DNA of 64,000 bases from Purshia tridentata (GCA_003254885.1 QANT01009321.1:1-64000); one strand, 5' to 3'; shown: positions 1 through 9,817, numbered from the stretch's first letter. Notes: generated by a model not told the origin, from the letters alone. Translations and numbers: made by a program.

Positions 1-2615
1 TATGATAAGGCAAGGGAAGTTCATGTTCAATATGTGGTTTCAAAGAAACTGTCAACTATGTTGTTAGTTCTTGCTAGAATGATTACATAAACAGAAGGTC
101 TCGAAGGTCTCAACCCACTCTTGTGAGAGACCAGCTCGTCCAACAATGCATATAATTTCTCCATGTGTTCTCCGTGTGGAGGTTCTTACGTGCTAAAATA
201 AGTAATATTTTTCAAGAAAATTCTCATTTTTGTTGAAATCTGCAACAAATAAGTACTTTTTTTTTTTTNTTTTTTTCTTGTTACTATCAAACTCGGAAGA
301 AATTCTGTAAGTTCAGTAATGAAGTTTCAGTTTCGAAATTGTGTAGATATTCTGATTACCTGGGGATGAGCCAAAGCTCCTTTGACCAGCACGTCCAATG
401 AGCATGCATATAATTTCTCCATGTGTTCTCCATGTGAAGGTTCTTACGTGCTAAAATAAGTAATATTTTTCAAGAAAATTCTCATTTTTTTTGAAATTTG
501 CAACAAATAAGTACTTTTTTTTTTTTCTCTTGTGACTATCAAACTCGGAAAAAATTCTGTAAGTTCAGTAATGAAGTTTCAGTTTGGAAATTGTATAGAT
601 ATTCTGGATTAATTGGAGATGAGCCAAAGCTCCTTTGGTGTTTTTGCCAACCTAAAGTCCTGCACACAGATGTCCGTACATATTCCTTCAACCAATAACT
701 ACACCAGGAGAAATGCTTGTTAAATTCTTGGTTTTAGATTTTGATCAATCACAAAGCTATATAACCAAATTTATAATTTTGATCAAAATTATAGTGATGA
801 ATTAGAACACCCCCATTACCAGTCCTTGGTGCATGGTTATATTCCTTTATTTATGAAGATGCAGGTTTTGGGTTTGGTTAAAACAATATTTTTTGGTACA
901 AAGGAGGCCAAAAGTGGAGGAGGAGATAAACTTTCCGCAAGGCTGTGAAGAATCAAGCAAATAAAAAAACTGTATGTTGTAAAACATCCTGCTAAGATCT
1001 ACTTATAGTTTTGATCTACTTTTCCTTTCACCCAATCGGCAAAAGCATTTGAACCATCAGGTTCAATTGAACCCAAAAACCCATCGTTGCAATCTTTGCC
1101 GTCTGATTGTTACATTTGGTTCTTTCTCCAACCATCTTAATTAAGACTACATATTTTAGAACAAGAAAGAGAGATTACAAATTATGTAACATTGGAAGAC
1201 ATGCACTAAGAAAAAAAAGACATGCACTAAAAGAGAAAAGAAAATTATTACATGGTTTATTACAAATATATACTTCAAGTATATGCTCTTTTTGAACTTG
1301 GTAGTTGGTACTTCTTTAATGTGTCAATCTAGTATACCTTAATTATGATTTTCCTTCACCTGAATACCTTTGTTAGCCTCGCAGTAAAAAAAATTGTCAA
1401 CTATTGATGTGGCATACGTGGACTTCACCACTAATTGTTGACTTAGCTTTTAAAAATTGTCACGTGGAAAAATAATAAAATAAAATAATCAAGCAAGTAG
1501 GTTAGTTGATATAAGAACTTGGGTTAAACCGTCCCTAAACTCTTTGACTATTTTATCTCTATCTTCAGCAGTGAGGGCGCTTAGAATGGTGTTGATGCAT
1601 ATTTTAGTAATCTGAGTCACCAACTTAAATATGCTGACATGGAAAACCTGGCCACTGTGGCTAAGATAATGATCTAGGTCCTGCTCTTGAATTTGAGTGG
1701 GAGTAATAGTGGCTGTCTCTGATGTGGATAAGATAATGATCCAGGTCCTGCTTTTGAATCTGAGTGGCAGTAATAGTGGCTGAGGGCATGGCTCGAAGAC
1801 AAGTTAGGTCCGATCTGATCCTAACCAAAAATGCTTTTTTCCTAGTTGAAATATTTTGGTTCTTACAACATCAATCTTGGTCAATCTAGGACAGTACACA
1901 AATCTTTGTCAATCCAGGACAGTACACCCTAATAATAGAAAATATCAAACTTTTATGTTACTAAGGAGTATTTGTGATGAGCTTAAATGAGCATGAGAAT
2001 GGGCTAGGGCAACCAAGGATGACCATAATAATCTTTATTACGGCCCCAAAGATATTTATTATAATGGACCGTGCAGAATTTTACTACGCATAAGACATTA
2101 TTACGCTTCCACAAACCCTACCATTCATATTCCGCGTGTAGTAAATATTAGAGTATTGTTATTTCCACCTCCCATTCATATTTTCCCACCTACCTTATTT
2201 CTCCACCTCCTACAAATTTTTTAAAAATATTTATCCATCCCTACTTATTCCTAAACTGCCCCTACCTTCTTCCTTACTTTCTTCCCCTCTCCTCCTCCGA
2301 ACTCTAAAAACAAAATCAACAGCATTTACAACAAAATTAAAATGGATTAATTAAACAAGTAATTTAAATTCACATAAAGCAAAATGAAAATAAGTACTGA
2401 TCCTGTTTTCCATGAATACTTTGCAATATCGAATTTTGAAAACAACCAAAGTCTTATTGCATTAAAAAGTTATCATATGATAATTATATATAGGCCAAAA
2501 TGTAACAATCTAATTTTCCATAGGCTGCAATTTTCAATATGCCTCAACAAGTCCCAGTACATTGGTACTCAAGTTGTCATGGAAGATGGCCAGCCCAAGA
2601 TGTTTTTTTTTTTTT
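1..2615. other. Gene-free AT-rich intergenic DNA
   Basis: I see no convincing coding region here. Short open frames (for example 498-698, 1107-1295, 2384-2623) are low-complexity and match no family I know. The stretch holds the tandem duplication at 132-645, a small direct duplication at about 1663-1706 and 1733-1776 (a 'gataatgatc.aggtcctgct' type segment repeated with few changes), and two close copies of a 'ggacagtacac' motif at about 1889-1927. Poly-T runs are common. Confidence 0.6.
132..645. repeat. Tandem duplication, two copies of about 255 bp
   Basis: The segment starting 'gaccagctcgtcc' at 132 is repeated from 384 ('gaccagcacgtcc'). Both copies contain the same order of landmarks: 'ctccatgtgttctcc', 'ggttcttacgtgctaaaata' (181 and 439), a poly-T run, and 'gatgagccaaagctccttt'. 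Copies differ by scattered substitutions and by poly-T length, so the duplication is not brand new. No coding function is apparent. Confidence 0.85.
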
Positions 2616-2860
2616 CCTTTTAAAGTGTCCTTCTTTGTAACTTTACAAANCCTTTTAAAGTGTCCTTCTTTGTAACTTTACAAAAAAAAATCTTAATATT
2701 ATAATTAATTTTTTTCAAAAAGGGTGGAAAAATAAGATTGATGGGTTGTAATAATTTAAAGTGTCCTTCTTTGTAACTTTACAAAAAAAAATCTTAATAT
2801 TATAATTAATTTTTTTCAGAAAGGGTGGAAAAATAAGATTGATGGGTTGTAATAAATGCA
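2616..2860. repeat. Short tandem repeat of about 100 bp around an assembly N
   Basis: Units beginning 'aaagtgtccttctttgtaac' occur at about 2622, 2657 and 2758. The last two are full units of about 100 bp ending 'gattgatgggttgtaata'. The first is a 34-bp piece (2616-2649) identical to the start of the next (2651-2684), with a single N at 2650 between them, so part of the apparent repeat is probably an uncollapsed contig overlap. Confidence 0.8.
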
Positions 2861-2952
2861 TTCTAAATATTATTATGGTGCTACAAATTCTAGTTGGCAT
2901 AATGAATATTTTTACGTGCCACAAAAACCTAATTCTAAAGGCCCAAGTCTGT

Positions 2953-3125
2953 GCTACATGTTATTCCTTGGGGAGAAAGGAAAGCCTCCACCCTCTCCAC
3001 CCCTCATGGGAAACTATAGCATAACACTCCTCCAATTCAGGGATAGGTTCCTTTTGCAAAATTTCTCCACGAATCTAATCAAAATCATTATCCAATCCGG
3101 CAAGGAATATATGAAGTTTTGGGAG
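2953..3125 (-). pseudogene. Copia-type retrotransposon gag relic (UBN2-like fragment)
   Basis: Read on the minus strand, this stretch encodes a peptide with the features FLAGLDNDFD, a stop codon, then IRGEILQKEPIPELEECYAIV. The pattern (F-L-x-G-L-D-x-x-F-D, then I/V-R-G-x-I-L, then P-x-P-x-L-E-E-x-Y-A/S) is the conserved core of the gag protein of plant Copia retrotransposons, which forms the virus-like particle. Only about 55 codons survive, broken by one in-frame stop, and I recognise no protease, integrase or reverse transcriptase nearby. It is therefore a decayed fragment, not a gene. The open frame 3075-3284 on the same strand covers its upstream half and runs into unrelated sequence. 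Identification is from motif memory, not a database search. Confidence 0.6.
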
Positions 3126-3129
3126 GAGA

Positions 3130-3856
3130 AAAAGTTTTGAGACTTTTTTCTTTAGCTTGGGAAGCAAATGAAGCATCCAAAAGAACTCCCAAAGCCAAGG
3201 GGAAGCTCCGTTCACAACAAATAAAGCTTGGTAAACTGTCTTCACAGAGAAGCTAGTTACCAATAGGAGAAAAAGGAGAGCCATATTTACTCAAAGTAGT
3301 GACAATCTATGCGTAATATAAAAAGAGCCTCTTGCGCACACATTATTACTAATCATTTTACCTTGTGTGGTTGGAGTTGAGAAATATCGAGAAAGACTAA
3401 TACATAAGTTGTGATTGTTGATTGTCAATGTGCTAGCTTAAGCATTTTAAGTGCCATTTTAATGTGATTTGAATGCCTTTTTACTTACTTATGAAGTTAA
3501 GATAGAATGTTTTATTTTTTATTGTTTCTCTTTGTTGTACAAGTACAACCTCTGTACTGCACCACTTCCAGCAATCTGCACGTGCTAAAATAAATAAAAA
3601 AACTCTCTCTGTTTTTGCCTCTATCTCTGTCTCTTTTCTATTTGATTTTTTTGCACTATTTCCTGCACTAATATTCCTGCAATATTTGAATATGTGTATA
3701 ATGCATTCTCATTTATACATTATAATTCATATTCAACAAGGAGGCTAGCAAGATAGAGTCTATTGGAGGAGCGAATAGCTATATAGATTAAAAAACTGCA
3801 TGAAAGGAAATGAATGAAGAAGAGAGACAAGGCTGCTGGAGCAATTGAAGCACATA
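3130..3856. other. Gene-free spacer
   Basis: No gene, RNA gene or clear repeat is visible between the gag relic and the solo LTR. The DNA is AT-rich with a T-rich patch near 3510-3660. Confidence 0.5.
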
Positions 3857-4531
3857 TGTTGAAGAAAAATTTAATAAATTATTATATTAATAATTTATAT
3901 TTGTAACCCAACATAATCTCACTTTACTCATTTAGGGAATAGAGTTTTATTATTGAGGGTATGACCCATTTAAGATGGAGTGCATTTCTTAATTACAATC
4001 TCTTGGTATAAGGTACAAGAGAAGACCCTTTGATTCCAATTATGATGAAACTGAAATCATTTATTGAGGTGTGTGAGTGTGAGTGTTTTAGGATTTCCAA
4101 TGAATGAATGACTCGTTGGAAAATTGGAATTTATTTGGGTAATTGTTTGGTGAATTTGGTTTGGTTGAACCAGGGATTCGACTTAAATGGGTGAATGACC
4201 CATTTAAATGATTTGAGTGATTTGGGTAGGGTTTAGAGCCCCTGGATTTGATTTGAAAAATTAATTCAGGACTTTGTGTTATGGAATTAATTTCTGGAGA
4301 CAATTTGGAATGGATTTGATTTATGGCGGTTGCACTTAAATTTAAGTATAGGTTGCCTACATACTCTTGACAGGATCAAACCGGATGTAGTTCATAAATG
4401 AATTTGAATGGTTGGCTTTGTGCCATTTTGGAGAATTGGTTTTGTACCAACTGAAAGAGATGGTTTTGTACCATTTGAGTGAATGAATTTGGAATTGGGA
4501 TTTGAATTTTAGAATTTGGATTTGAAGGAAT

Positions 4532-4832
4532 GTGCCCATTAATATTTTATTGTCATTTATTTGTTAAATGACATATTTATTTTTTATAATGGGCGAATAT
4601 GAATTTGATTTTGTGCCCACTAAATATTTTGTATCAATTATTTATTAACTGATACGCTTTATATTTTTAACGGGCAAATATGAATTTAACTATAAATATT
4701 TTGTATCAATTATTTATTAACTGATACACTTTATATTTTTAACGGGCAAATATGAATTTAACTATGTGCCCACTAATTGTTCTGTGTCAATTATTAATTA
4801 ATTGACACCTTTTTTTATTATTTATAATGGGC
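4532..4832. repeat. Four tandem nested foldback units in LTR U3
   Basis: Units of about 60-65 bp lie at 4532-4594, 4613-4674, 4691-4745 and 4767-4832. Each holds an inner hairpin: TGTCATTTA/TAAATGACA (4551-4573), GTATCAATTA/TAACTGATAC (4631-4655 and 4703-4727), GTGTCAATTA/TAATTGACAC (4784-4808). Units 1, 2 and 4 also have outer arms, GCCCA on the left and GGGC on the right. Unit 3 has lost its left outer arm. Loops are short and AT-only. Function is unknown. Confidence 0.8.
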
Positions 4833-5293
4833 ATGGTAATTTTGGAAATAAGCCCCATTAATTTTGATTGGTAAATTTGCACCAAATTTTGTCTAATTAA
4901 TGTATTGGGCTATATTCCGTTGATGAAGCTTTGTAGTAGAAACCATAGGCTTGGCAGCATGCTTATATATATTAAGCTACCCAACACTTTTCATTTTGAT
5001 ATTTATATTTCCACAACAAATGAGATAGGCCTTAAACTTCTAGTGGGCTTCAAATGTCATGACAAGATCTTGATGTGTAATTTGATGAATACAACATCAA
5101 AGAATCTTGTGCTTTGAGGAATGACCACGGCTGGTGAACACCTTTTCTTTTTTCCTCGCTAGAAGGCATCAACTTCTTGCCTATTTTTTTTGTCATCAAT
5201 CAACTCCTTTTGTTTTAATTGACTTCTTCTTTCTCATTTTTTTTTTACACTCGATGCACCATGGATTCGGCTAAATCGTCCGGTGCTTGAGAC

Positions 5294-5549
5294 GGATTCA
5301 GCAGAATCCTTTATGGTTTCAGCCGAAACCAATTAAAGGAAAATGGATTCAGCCGAATCCCTTGATAAACTCTTGTGGTTTCAGCTGAAACCAATTGAGA
5401 GAAAATGGATTCAGCTGAATCCTTTGGTAAACTTCGATGGTTTCAGCCAAAACCAATTGAGAGGAAATGGATTCAGCCGAATCCTTTGGTAAACTTTGGT
5501 GATTTCAGCCAAAACCAAATTTTGGAAGAGGAAGGATTCAACCAAATCC
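5294..5549. repeat. Array of nine 16-bp palindromes of two alternating types
   Basis: Palindromes of the GGATTC..GAATCC type lie at 5294, 5345, 5407, 5469 and 5534 (the last degenerate). Those of the GGTTTC..GAAACC type lie at 5315, 5377, 5439 and 5501 (the last two degenerate). They alternate strictly. After the first step of 21 bp, centre-to-centre distances are 30, 32, 30, 32, 30, 32 and 33 bp. The copies at 5377 (GGTTTCAGCTGAAACC) and 5407 (GGATTCAGCTGAATCC) are perfect palindromes. The array lies roughly 170-430 bp upstream of a TATA-like site in the probable solo LTR. Confidence 0.85.
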
Positions 5550-5716
5550 TTATATTTGAGAGATCTAGGGATTACAAGGATTTTAGAAGTGTTGCCATCT
5601 ACCTAAAAATGGCAAAGCTTGGGTTTTGGAATTTGCACGTTCTTCCTCCTCCTTGAACCCTCTTCTCTACAGCCTTTCGGTGTTGATTTTCCTTCTCCCT
5701 CTTCTGAACCTCTTAT

Positions 5717-5730
5717 GCTCTATTTATAGA
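5717..5730 (+). promoter_or_regulatory. TATA-like site of the solo LTR
   Basis: The sequence ctctatttatagagac near position 5720 resembles a plant TATA box. It sits about 210 bp before the CA end of the probable LTR, a plausible place for an LTR promoter. This is context-based and weak without transcript data. Confidence 0.35.
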
Positions 5731-5938
5731 GACCACCAGAGGTCTAAAGAGATGAGGATGTAATCATCCAAAATTCAAATTTAAATGGTGATCACACTTA
5801 GAGATAAAATATTCTGATAAGATTTCCTCTATCTTTATCACTTATCTCATCCACTTAGGAGTTTAACTTCATTTGAACACTCTAATGTGGGGCTGTGTCT
5901 TTATTTATTTATTTTTTTTGAATTTTTACGGTTCAACA

Positions 5939-6202
5939 ATATATAAGAAGAGGGAATGGAAAATAAATGTTAGTACAGCACAAGAATTAATGAAAAGGTT
6001 GCCGCTCTCCTTGTTGATATTCAATTGTTATTGCACATGCAGTACATGTGTTATCTATTTTTCAATTGTTAAATTTAGATGGAAATGAAACATTGATTCT
6101 AGTCCAAGAAGAAACAATAGACAAAGGCTCTTGAATATGCCAAAATGAACAAAACCTATAAAACACACAGTGCGAGCTAATATAGGTGATGTGGTAAAAC
6201 AA
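5939..6202. other. Spacer between the solo LTR and the LEA_2 cluster
   Basis: No coding feature is seen. Homology with the other LEA_2 segments begins at about 6203 with 'acaaagacctcc', which marks the left edge of copy 1. Confidence 0.5.
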
Positions 6203-6259
6203 AGACCTCCATACATAACGTTGTTAAGCTGCAACTAGAGACGCATACACATATACTTG

Positions 6260-6880
6260 TCAATAATATAGCTGGTTATTTGTGTTATCATCCTTGCACT
6301 CACTTGACCGACCCGTTAGATTCCCGGTTACAACCCGGTCACAATAGAGCCGCAAGTAAAATGAATTTTCTCCAAATCCCCAAAATCCCAACAACTTAAG
6401 CCCCAATCTGGCTTTCCCTTCCAACATATCTTTAGCAGTGGAAGAGCTCAAGTAGGCCCTCACGATTTGGAGTTTGAAACTCAGACTTGTCTGCTTATTC
6501 TTCGCGTCTATACAATTGGGAGAGAGAGCAGGCAACGACTTCGTTGCAAGCATGACTCTGTCGTCCATGTCTTTCATATCCCCGTAGAAGAGTGAGGCCT
6601 GGACTTGCTCGTAGAAGCAGATGCGGTTCTTGTTGTGCTCGGGGGTTATGCCATGGAGTGTCAGGTTCCACGTCGCTGTTAGCTCGGACCGAGTCGAGCT
6701 GAGTGAAGAGGCCACGGCGGACGATTCAACCCAAAACTTGGGACCTTCGGGACGAGCTAGGAGGTAGATGCACACTATCGGTCCGACCAACATAACGATT
6801 ACTGCCATGAAAATGCAGAAATTGATAAAGCCTTCCCTACATCTGGGGCGGCCTGCGATTCCTCTACCGGATTCAAGCAT
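6260..6880 (-). CDS. NDR1/HIN1-like (LEA_2 family) membrane protein, copy 1
   Basis: This encodes a 206-residue single-exon protein. Residues 1-17 are a short basic N-terminus (RGIAGRPRCR). Residues about 18-42 form one hydrophobic membrane span (INFCIFMAVIVMLVGPIVCI). The rest fits a LEA_2 fold, with the NHL-type junction PKFWVESSAV, then LTATWNLTL, and a C-terminus containing NLTGRSSEC. Length and layout match plant NHL proteins, type II plasma-membrane or endomembrane proteins linked to pathogen responses and abiotic stress; the exact role cannot be told from sequence. Four cysteines after the membrane span and potential N-glycosylation sites (NLT) suit an extracytoplasmic domain. The start at 6880 is chosen because the MLESGRG start is shared by all three paralogues. 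It has diverged clearly from copies 2 and 3 (for example LLARPEGP in place of LFALPEGP) and lacks any stop or frameshift. Confidence 0.8.
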   Translation of the reverse strand: MLESGRGIAGRPRCREGFINFCIFMAVIVMLVGPIVCIYLLARPEGPKFWVESSAVASSLSSTRSELTATWNLTLHGITPEHNKNRICFYEQVQASLFYGDMKDMDDRVMLATKSLPALSPNCIDAKNKQTSLSFKLQIVRAYLSSSTAKDMLEGKARLGLKLLGFWGFGENSFYLRLYCDRVVTGNLTGRSSECKDDNTNNQLYY

Positions 6881-7200
6881 TTGATCTATGCGGGCTGCGA
6901 TTTTCCAGGTAGAGGTTTCTAGGGATATATTTTTTTTTGTTGAGATTTGGGGTTTCGCAAATCGAAAAGAAGAAAATCAGATGAGGCTATGGGGTTTCGC
7001 CTGACATATCTAAATAGGAGATGAATATATTACATTAATTATGTAATCTATTATAAGTTTTTTTTCTTCGGTCTAAATTAATCTAAGTTTATAAGTTTAC
7101 TATCTTATCTTGTAATGTTATAAATAAATAAATAAATAAATATATATATATATATATATATATCTGCGCCATTCAAACCAAACGCTAACCAATTCAAAAG
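6881..7200 (-). promoter_or_regulatory. 5' flank of LEA_2 copy 1, with (TA)12 microsatellite
   Basis: This region upstream of copy 1 on the minus strand aligns with the 5' flanks of copies 2 and 3 ('gagatttggggtttcgcaaatcgaaaagaag' region). An uninterrupted TA run of about 24 bp lies at 7139-7162, about 260 bp upstream of the start codon. It is preceded by an AAAT run. The promoter itself cannot be pinned to one TATA box because of the AT repeats. Confidence 0.45.
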
Positions 7201-8640
7201 AGATCTACCGGATTTGGATGTCTTTACTGAATGTGTACATAAAGGAAACTATATTGATCTGGAACTACCTCCCGATATAGCAGTAAAAGCAAGACATGTA
7301 GGCGGATCGACTCATCAAGTTCCCATTCAGATCGAGTACGCACCCATGCATGCAATTTCTTGACTTATATAGGGTTTGGTTACAATTTGTCAATTTCTTT
7401 CTTGATTAAATTACCACTTTTACCTATACGAAATTTTTAAAAACTAACATTAGTTTTGGGTTTTTATTAAAGACTTTTAACTTTTAAGAACTAATTACAA
7501 TAAATCAATAGATATTTTTAGAGAAAAATGCATCATTGGTCCACTAATTTTATCTATTTTCCCAAATTGGTCCACGAACTTTATTTTGTACCAAGTTAGT
7601 CTAGTTATTAATTAATGTGGCCTAAATGAGTCCGTTCCATCTATTTTGAACTAACTGCCGTTAATTTACAACATGTATAGTGCACATGGGTCTTTTTCTT
7701 TAAGGCAAATATGTCATTTCCACTTGAGCATACCAATGGTGCATTTTAACAAAATAAAATAAAAAATTGAAAGAAAGCAAATGGGATTTATTGTTCTTAT
7801 GGGGTTTGTTGTTGATACTAATGATTGATGCGGTTTGTTGTTGTGGTGGTTGTCGTTGGGTGTGGTGGAGGGAGGAGGGAGGAGAGGAGTAGAGAAGAGA
7901 GAGGAGAGAGGGGCTCGATGTGGAGGCGGTGCTTGCAATGACGTCGGTTTGCGGCGGCTTCTTTTAGGGTTTCCGAGAGAGCTGTGGGGGATGATGATGA
8001 TGATGCTTGATGGGGTTTTTGAGAGGGAGATAGATAGAAGTGGGGCGGGAATAAAAATTTGACGCTTGAGTAGTTTTGGACAAATTTCTCTTTTTTAAGT
8101 TAGTACCTCAACTTTCATGAAAAATTTAGAAAAGGCTAAATGTTTATGAATTCTGTCACCTTTCTCAGAGATAGATAAATCATGTATAAGTATAGGTTTT
8201 TTTGGAATGTATTCTCTCATTTTCTCTTTTTTGAATTATAAAGCCAACAATTTGCATAGATTTTTACATTGTGTTTTAATAAAATATGTGTTCTCACATG
8301 GTCTACTTTTTCAGAGATTCATGGGTGAAACTATTTGAAACCTCTTGTCATTATTAGAATATGATATATCTTTCCAATGTAAAGTGTTGTATTTTGAATT
8401 GATACAATTTATAGAATTTGATTCATTTTGCGTGAATGAATCATGCCTTGCTCGGTAGTCTCAGTTATGTGTCTGATTATTGTGTTTAATGTTGCACAAC
8501 TGATATGAAAATGGTATTACATCATCCGACAATGATTTTGAGACATTTATTGCCTTTTGATTAAGTTATCCTTTAGAAGAAAAAAACTGCTAGTTGAATA
8601 GATTCTTTCTGCTGACTTAAAAACTAAGTCAGGAGATTGT
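7201..8640. repeat. Non-coding part of duplicated segment 1, paired with 11630-13590
   Basis: From about 7370 this stretch aligns with 10307-10364 and then with 11630-12719 and 13563 onward, once two insertions in the second copy are removed. It includes a 'ggtccac' repeat (7530-8100) with a G/A-rich core (7860-7925). The frames that read through the core, 7714-7938 on the minus strand and 7835-8062 on the plus strand, are low-complexity and are not called genes. I recognise the 7530-8100 part only as a repeat-like element that resembles dispersed plant repeats; its class is unknown. Confidence 0.7.
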
Positions 8641-9196
8641 GGCTGCTGAAAAAATTGTTCTTTAGATCTGTTGAAAACAATCATTTATTGAATTGTATGT
8701 GAGAATGCGCATAATGGCTTCCCATGATCATTCTTGAAAAAAAATATTCCTCATACCGATTAGCCTGATTTCTTGAAAAAAAAATATTCCTCAAAATTTC
8801 TTGAAAACATTTGTTCACCACATTCTTCTTAGCAAGATTGGGACCAGCAAAACGATTAGCCTCATACCAAAACCCTAGCAAAAGAGAGAATGCTAATGAA
8901 GGAGAGTAAGGGAAAACCAACCCTTATTGAAAAACAGAACAGCAACTTCATTTCAAACAAAACCAAAGCACAATGAGAAAAATGAGAGGCCAAGGCAACC
9001 CATATGATATGGACCACATGAGAAGACTTCAAATTAAATAAGATCCAACTGGGGAAATCCAAAAAAAGAGACTTCAAAAAATCAGCATGCATCCAAAAGA
9101 CAAAGACCTCCATATATAACATTGTTAAGCTGCAACTAGAATTTTTTACCAACCAAACACATACAAAAGATGACAGAGAGCAGAAACAAATACTTG
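8641..9196. repeat. 3' flank of LEA_2 copy 2, duplicated at 13610-14104
   Basis: From about 8709 this flank is almost identical to 13617-14104. The shared minus-strand frames (8862-9200 and 13770-14108, 112 aa each, identical in translation; and 8681-8920 against 13580-13828) are open in both copies only because the DNA is almost unchanged. They show no domain. They may be 3' UTR of the LEA_2 genes or plain spacer. Copy 3 lacks about 150 bp (8551-8708) that copy 2 has. Confidence 0.7.
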
Positions 9197-9817
9197 TCAA
9201 AAATATAAATATTGAATTGTGTCATCACGCTTGCACTCACTTGACCGACCCGTTAGATTCCCGGTTACAACCCGGTCACAATAGAGGCGCAAGTAAAATG
9301 AATTTTTTCCAAATCCCCAACATCCCAACAACTTGAGCCCTAATCTGGCTTTCCCTTCCGACACATCTTTAGCCATATAAGAGCTCAAGTAGGCCCTCAA
9401 GATTTGGAGTTTGAAACTCAGACTTGTCTGCTTATTCTTCGCGTCTATACAATTGGGAGAGAGAGGATGCAACAGCTTCGTTGCAAGCATGACTCTGTAC
9501 CACCGGTCTTTCATATCCCCGTAGAAGAGTGAGGCCTGGACTTGCTCGTAGAAGCAGATGTTGTGCTTGTTGTGCTCGGGGCCTATGCCATTGAGCCTCA
9601 GGTTCCACGTCGCTGTTAGCTCGGACCCAGTCAAGTTGAGTGAGGAGGCCACGGCGGACGATTCAACCCAAAACTTGGGACCTTCGGGAAGAGCAAAGAG
9701 GTAGATGCACACAAAAGGTCCGACCAACACAACGATTACTGCCATGAAAATGCAGAAATTGATAAAGCCTTCCCTGCATCTGGAGCGGCATGCGATTCCT
9801 CTACCGGATTCAAGCAT
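9197..9817 (-). CDS. NDR1/HIN1-like (LEA_2 family) membrane protein, copy 2
   Basis: This is a 206-residue protein with the same layout as copy 1: basic N-terminus with CRSRCR, one membrane span at about 18-42 (INFCIFMAVIVVLVGPFVCI), then a LEA_2-type domain with PKFWVESSAV, LTATWNLRL and C-terminal NLTGRSSEC. The frame stays open upstream to 9967, giving a 256-residue version. The extra 50 residues correspond to 5' flank in the other copies and have no family similarity, so the conserved MLESGRG start at 9817 is preferred. Copy 2 differs from copy 3 at only a handful of residues (for example KDRWYRV against KDWDDRV, and LPEGP against FTEGP). It belongs to the plant NHL class, probably in a cell membrane and stress- or defence-related; that role is from family knowledge only. 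Confidence 0.8.
   Translation of the reverse strand: MLESGRGIACRSRCREGFINFCIFMAVIVVLVGPFVCIYLFALPEGPKFWVESSAVASSLNLTGSELTATWNLRLNGIGPEHNKHNICFYEQVQASLFYGDMKDRWYRVMLATKLLHPLSPNCIDAKNKQTSLSFKLQILRAYLSSYMAKDVSEGKARLGLKLLGCWGFGKNSFYLRLYCDRVVTGNLTGRSSECKRDDTIQYLYF

Larger units (their letters stand above)
3857..5938. mobile_element. Probable solo LTR of a retrotransposon (TG...CA, 2,082 bp)
   Basis: The segment begins TGTTGAA and ends TTCAACA, the inverted TG/CA termini of LTRs. The 5 bp outside each end are ACATA (3852-3856) and ATATA (5939-5943), a target-site duplication with one mismatch. There is no internal gag-pol sequence or second LTR, so it looks like a solo LTR left by LTR-LTR recombination. 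A TATA-like sequence (tatttatag, about 5720-5728) suggests transcription on the plus strand with a short R-U5, which would make the first 1.8 kb the U3. That U3 contains two structured arrays (4532-4832 and 5294-5549). The open frames 4905-5117 and 5405-5656 inside it look fortuitous. The family is not identified; the imperfect TSD leaves some doubt. Confidence 0.6.

Noticed and set aside
7714-8062. Proline/histidine-rich and glycine-rich ORFs on opposite strands (also at 12016-12321)
   Set aside because: Low-complexity readings of a G/A-rich repeat on both strands.
8862-9200. 112-codon minus-strand ORF, repeated identically at 13770-14108
   Set aside because: Its conservation reflects recent DNA duplication; it has no domain and lies in the 3' flank of the LEA_2 genes.
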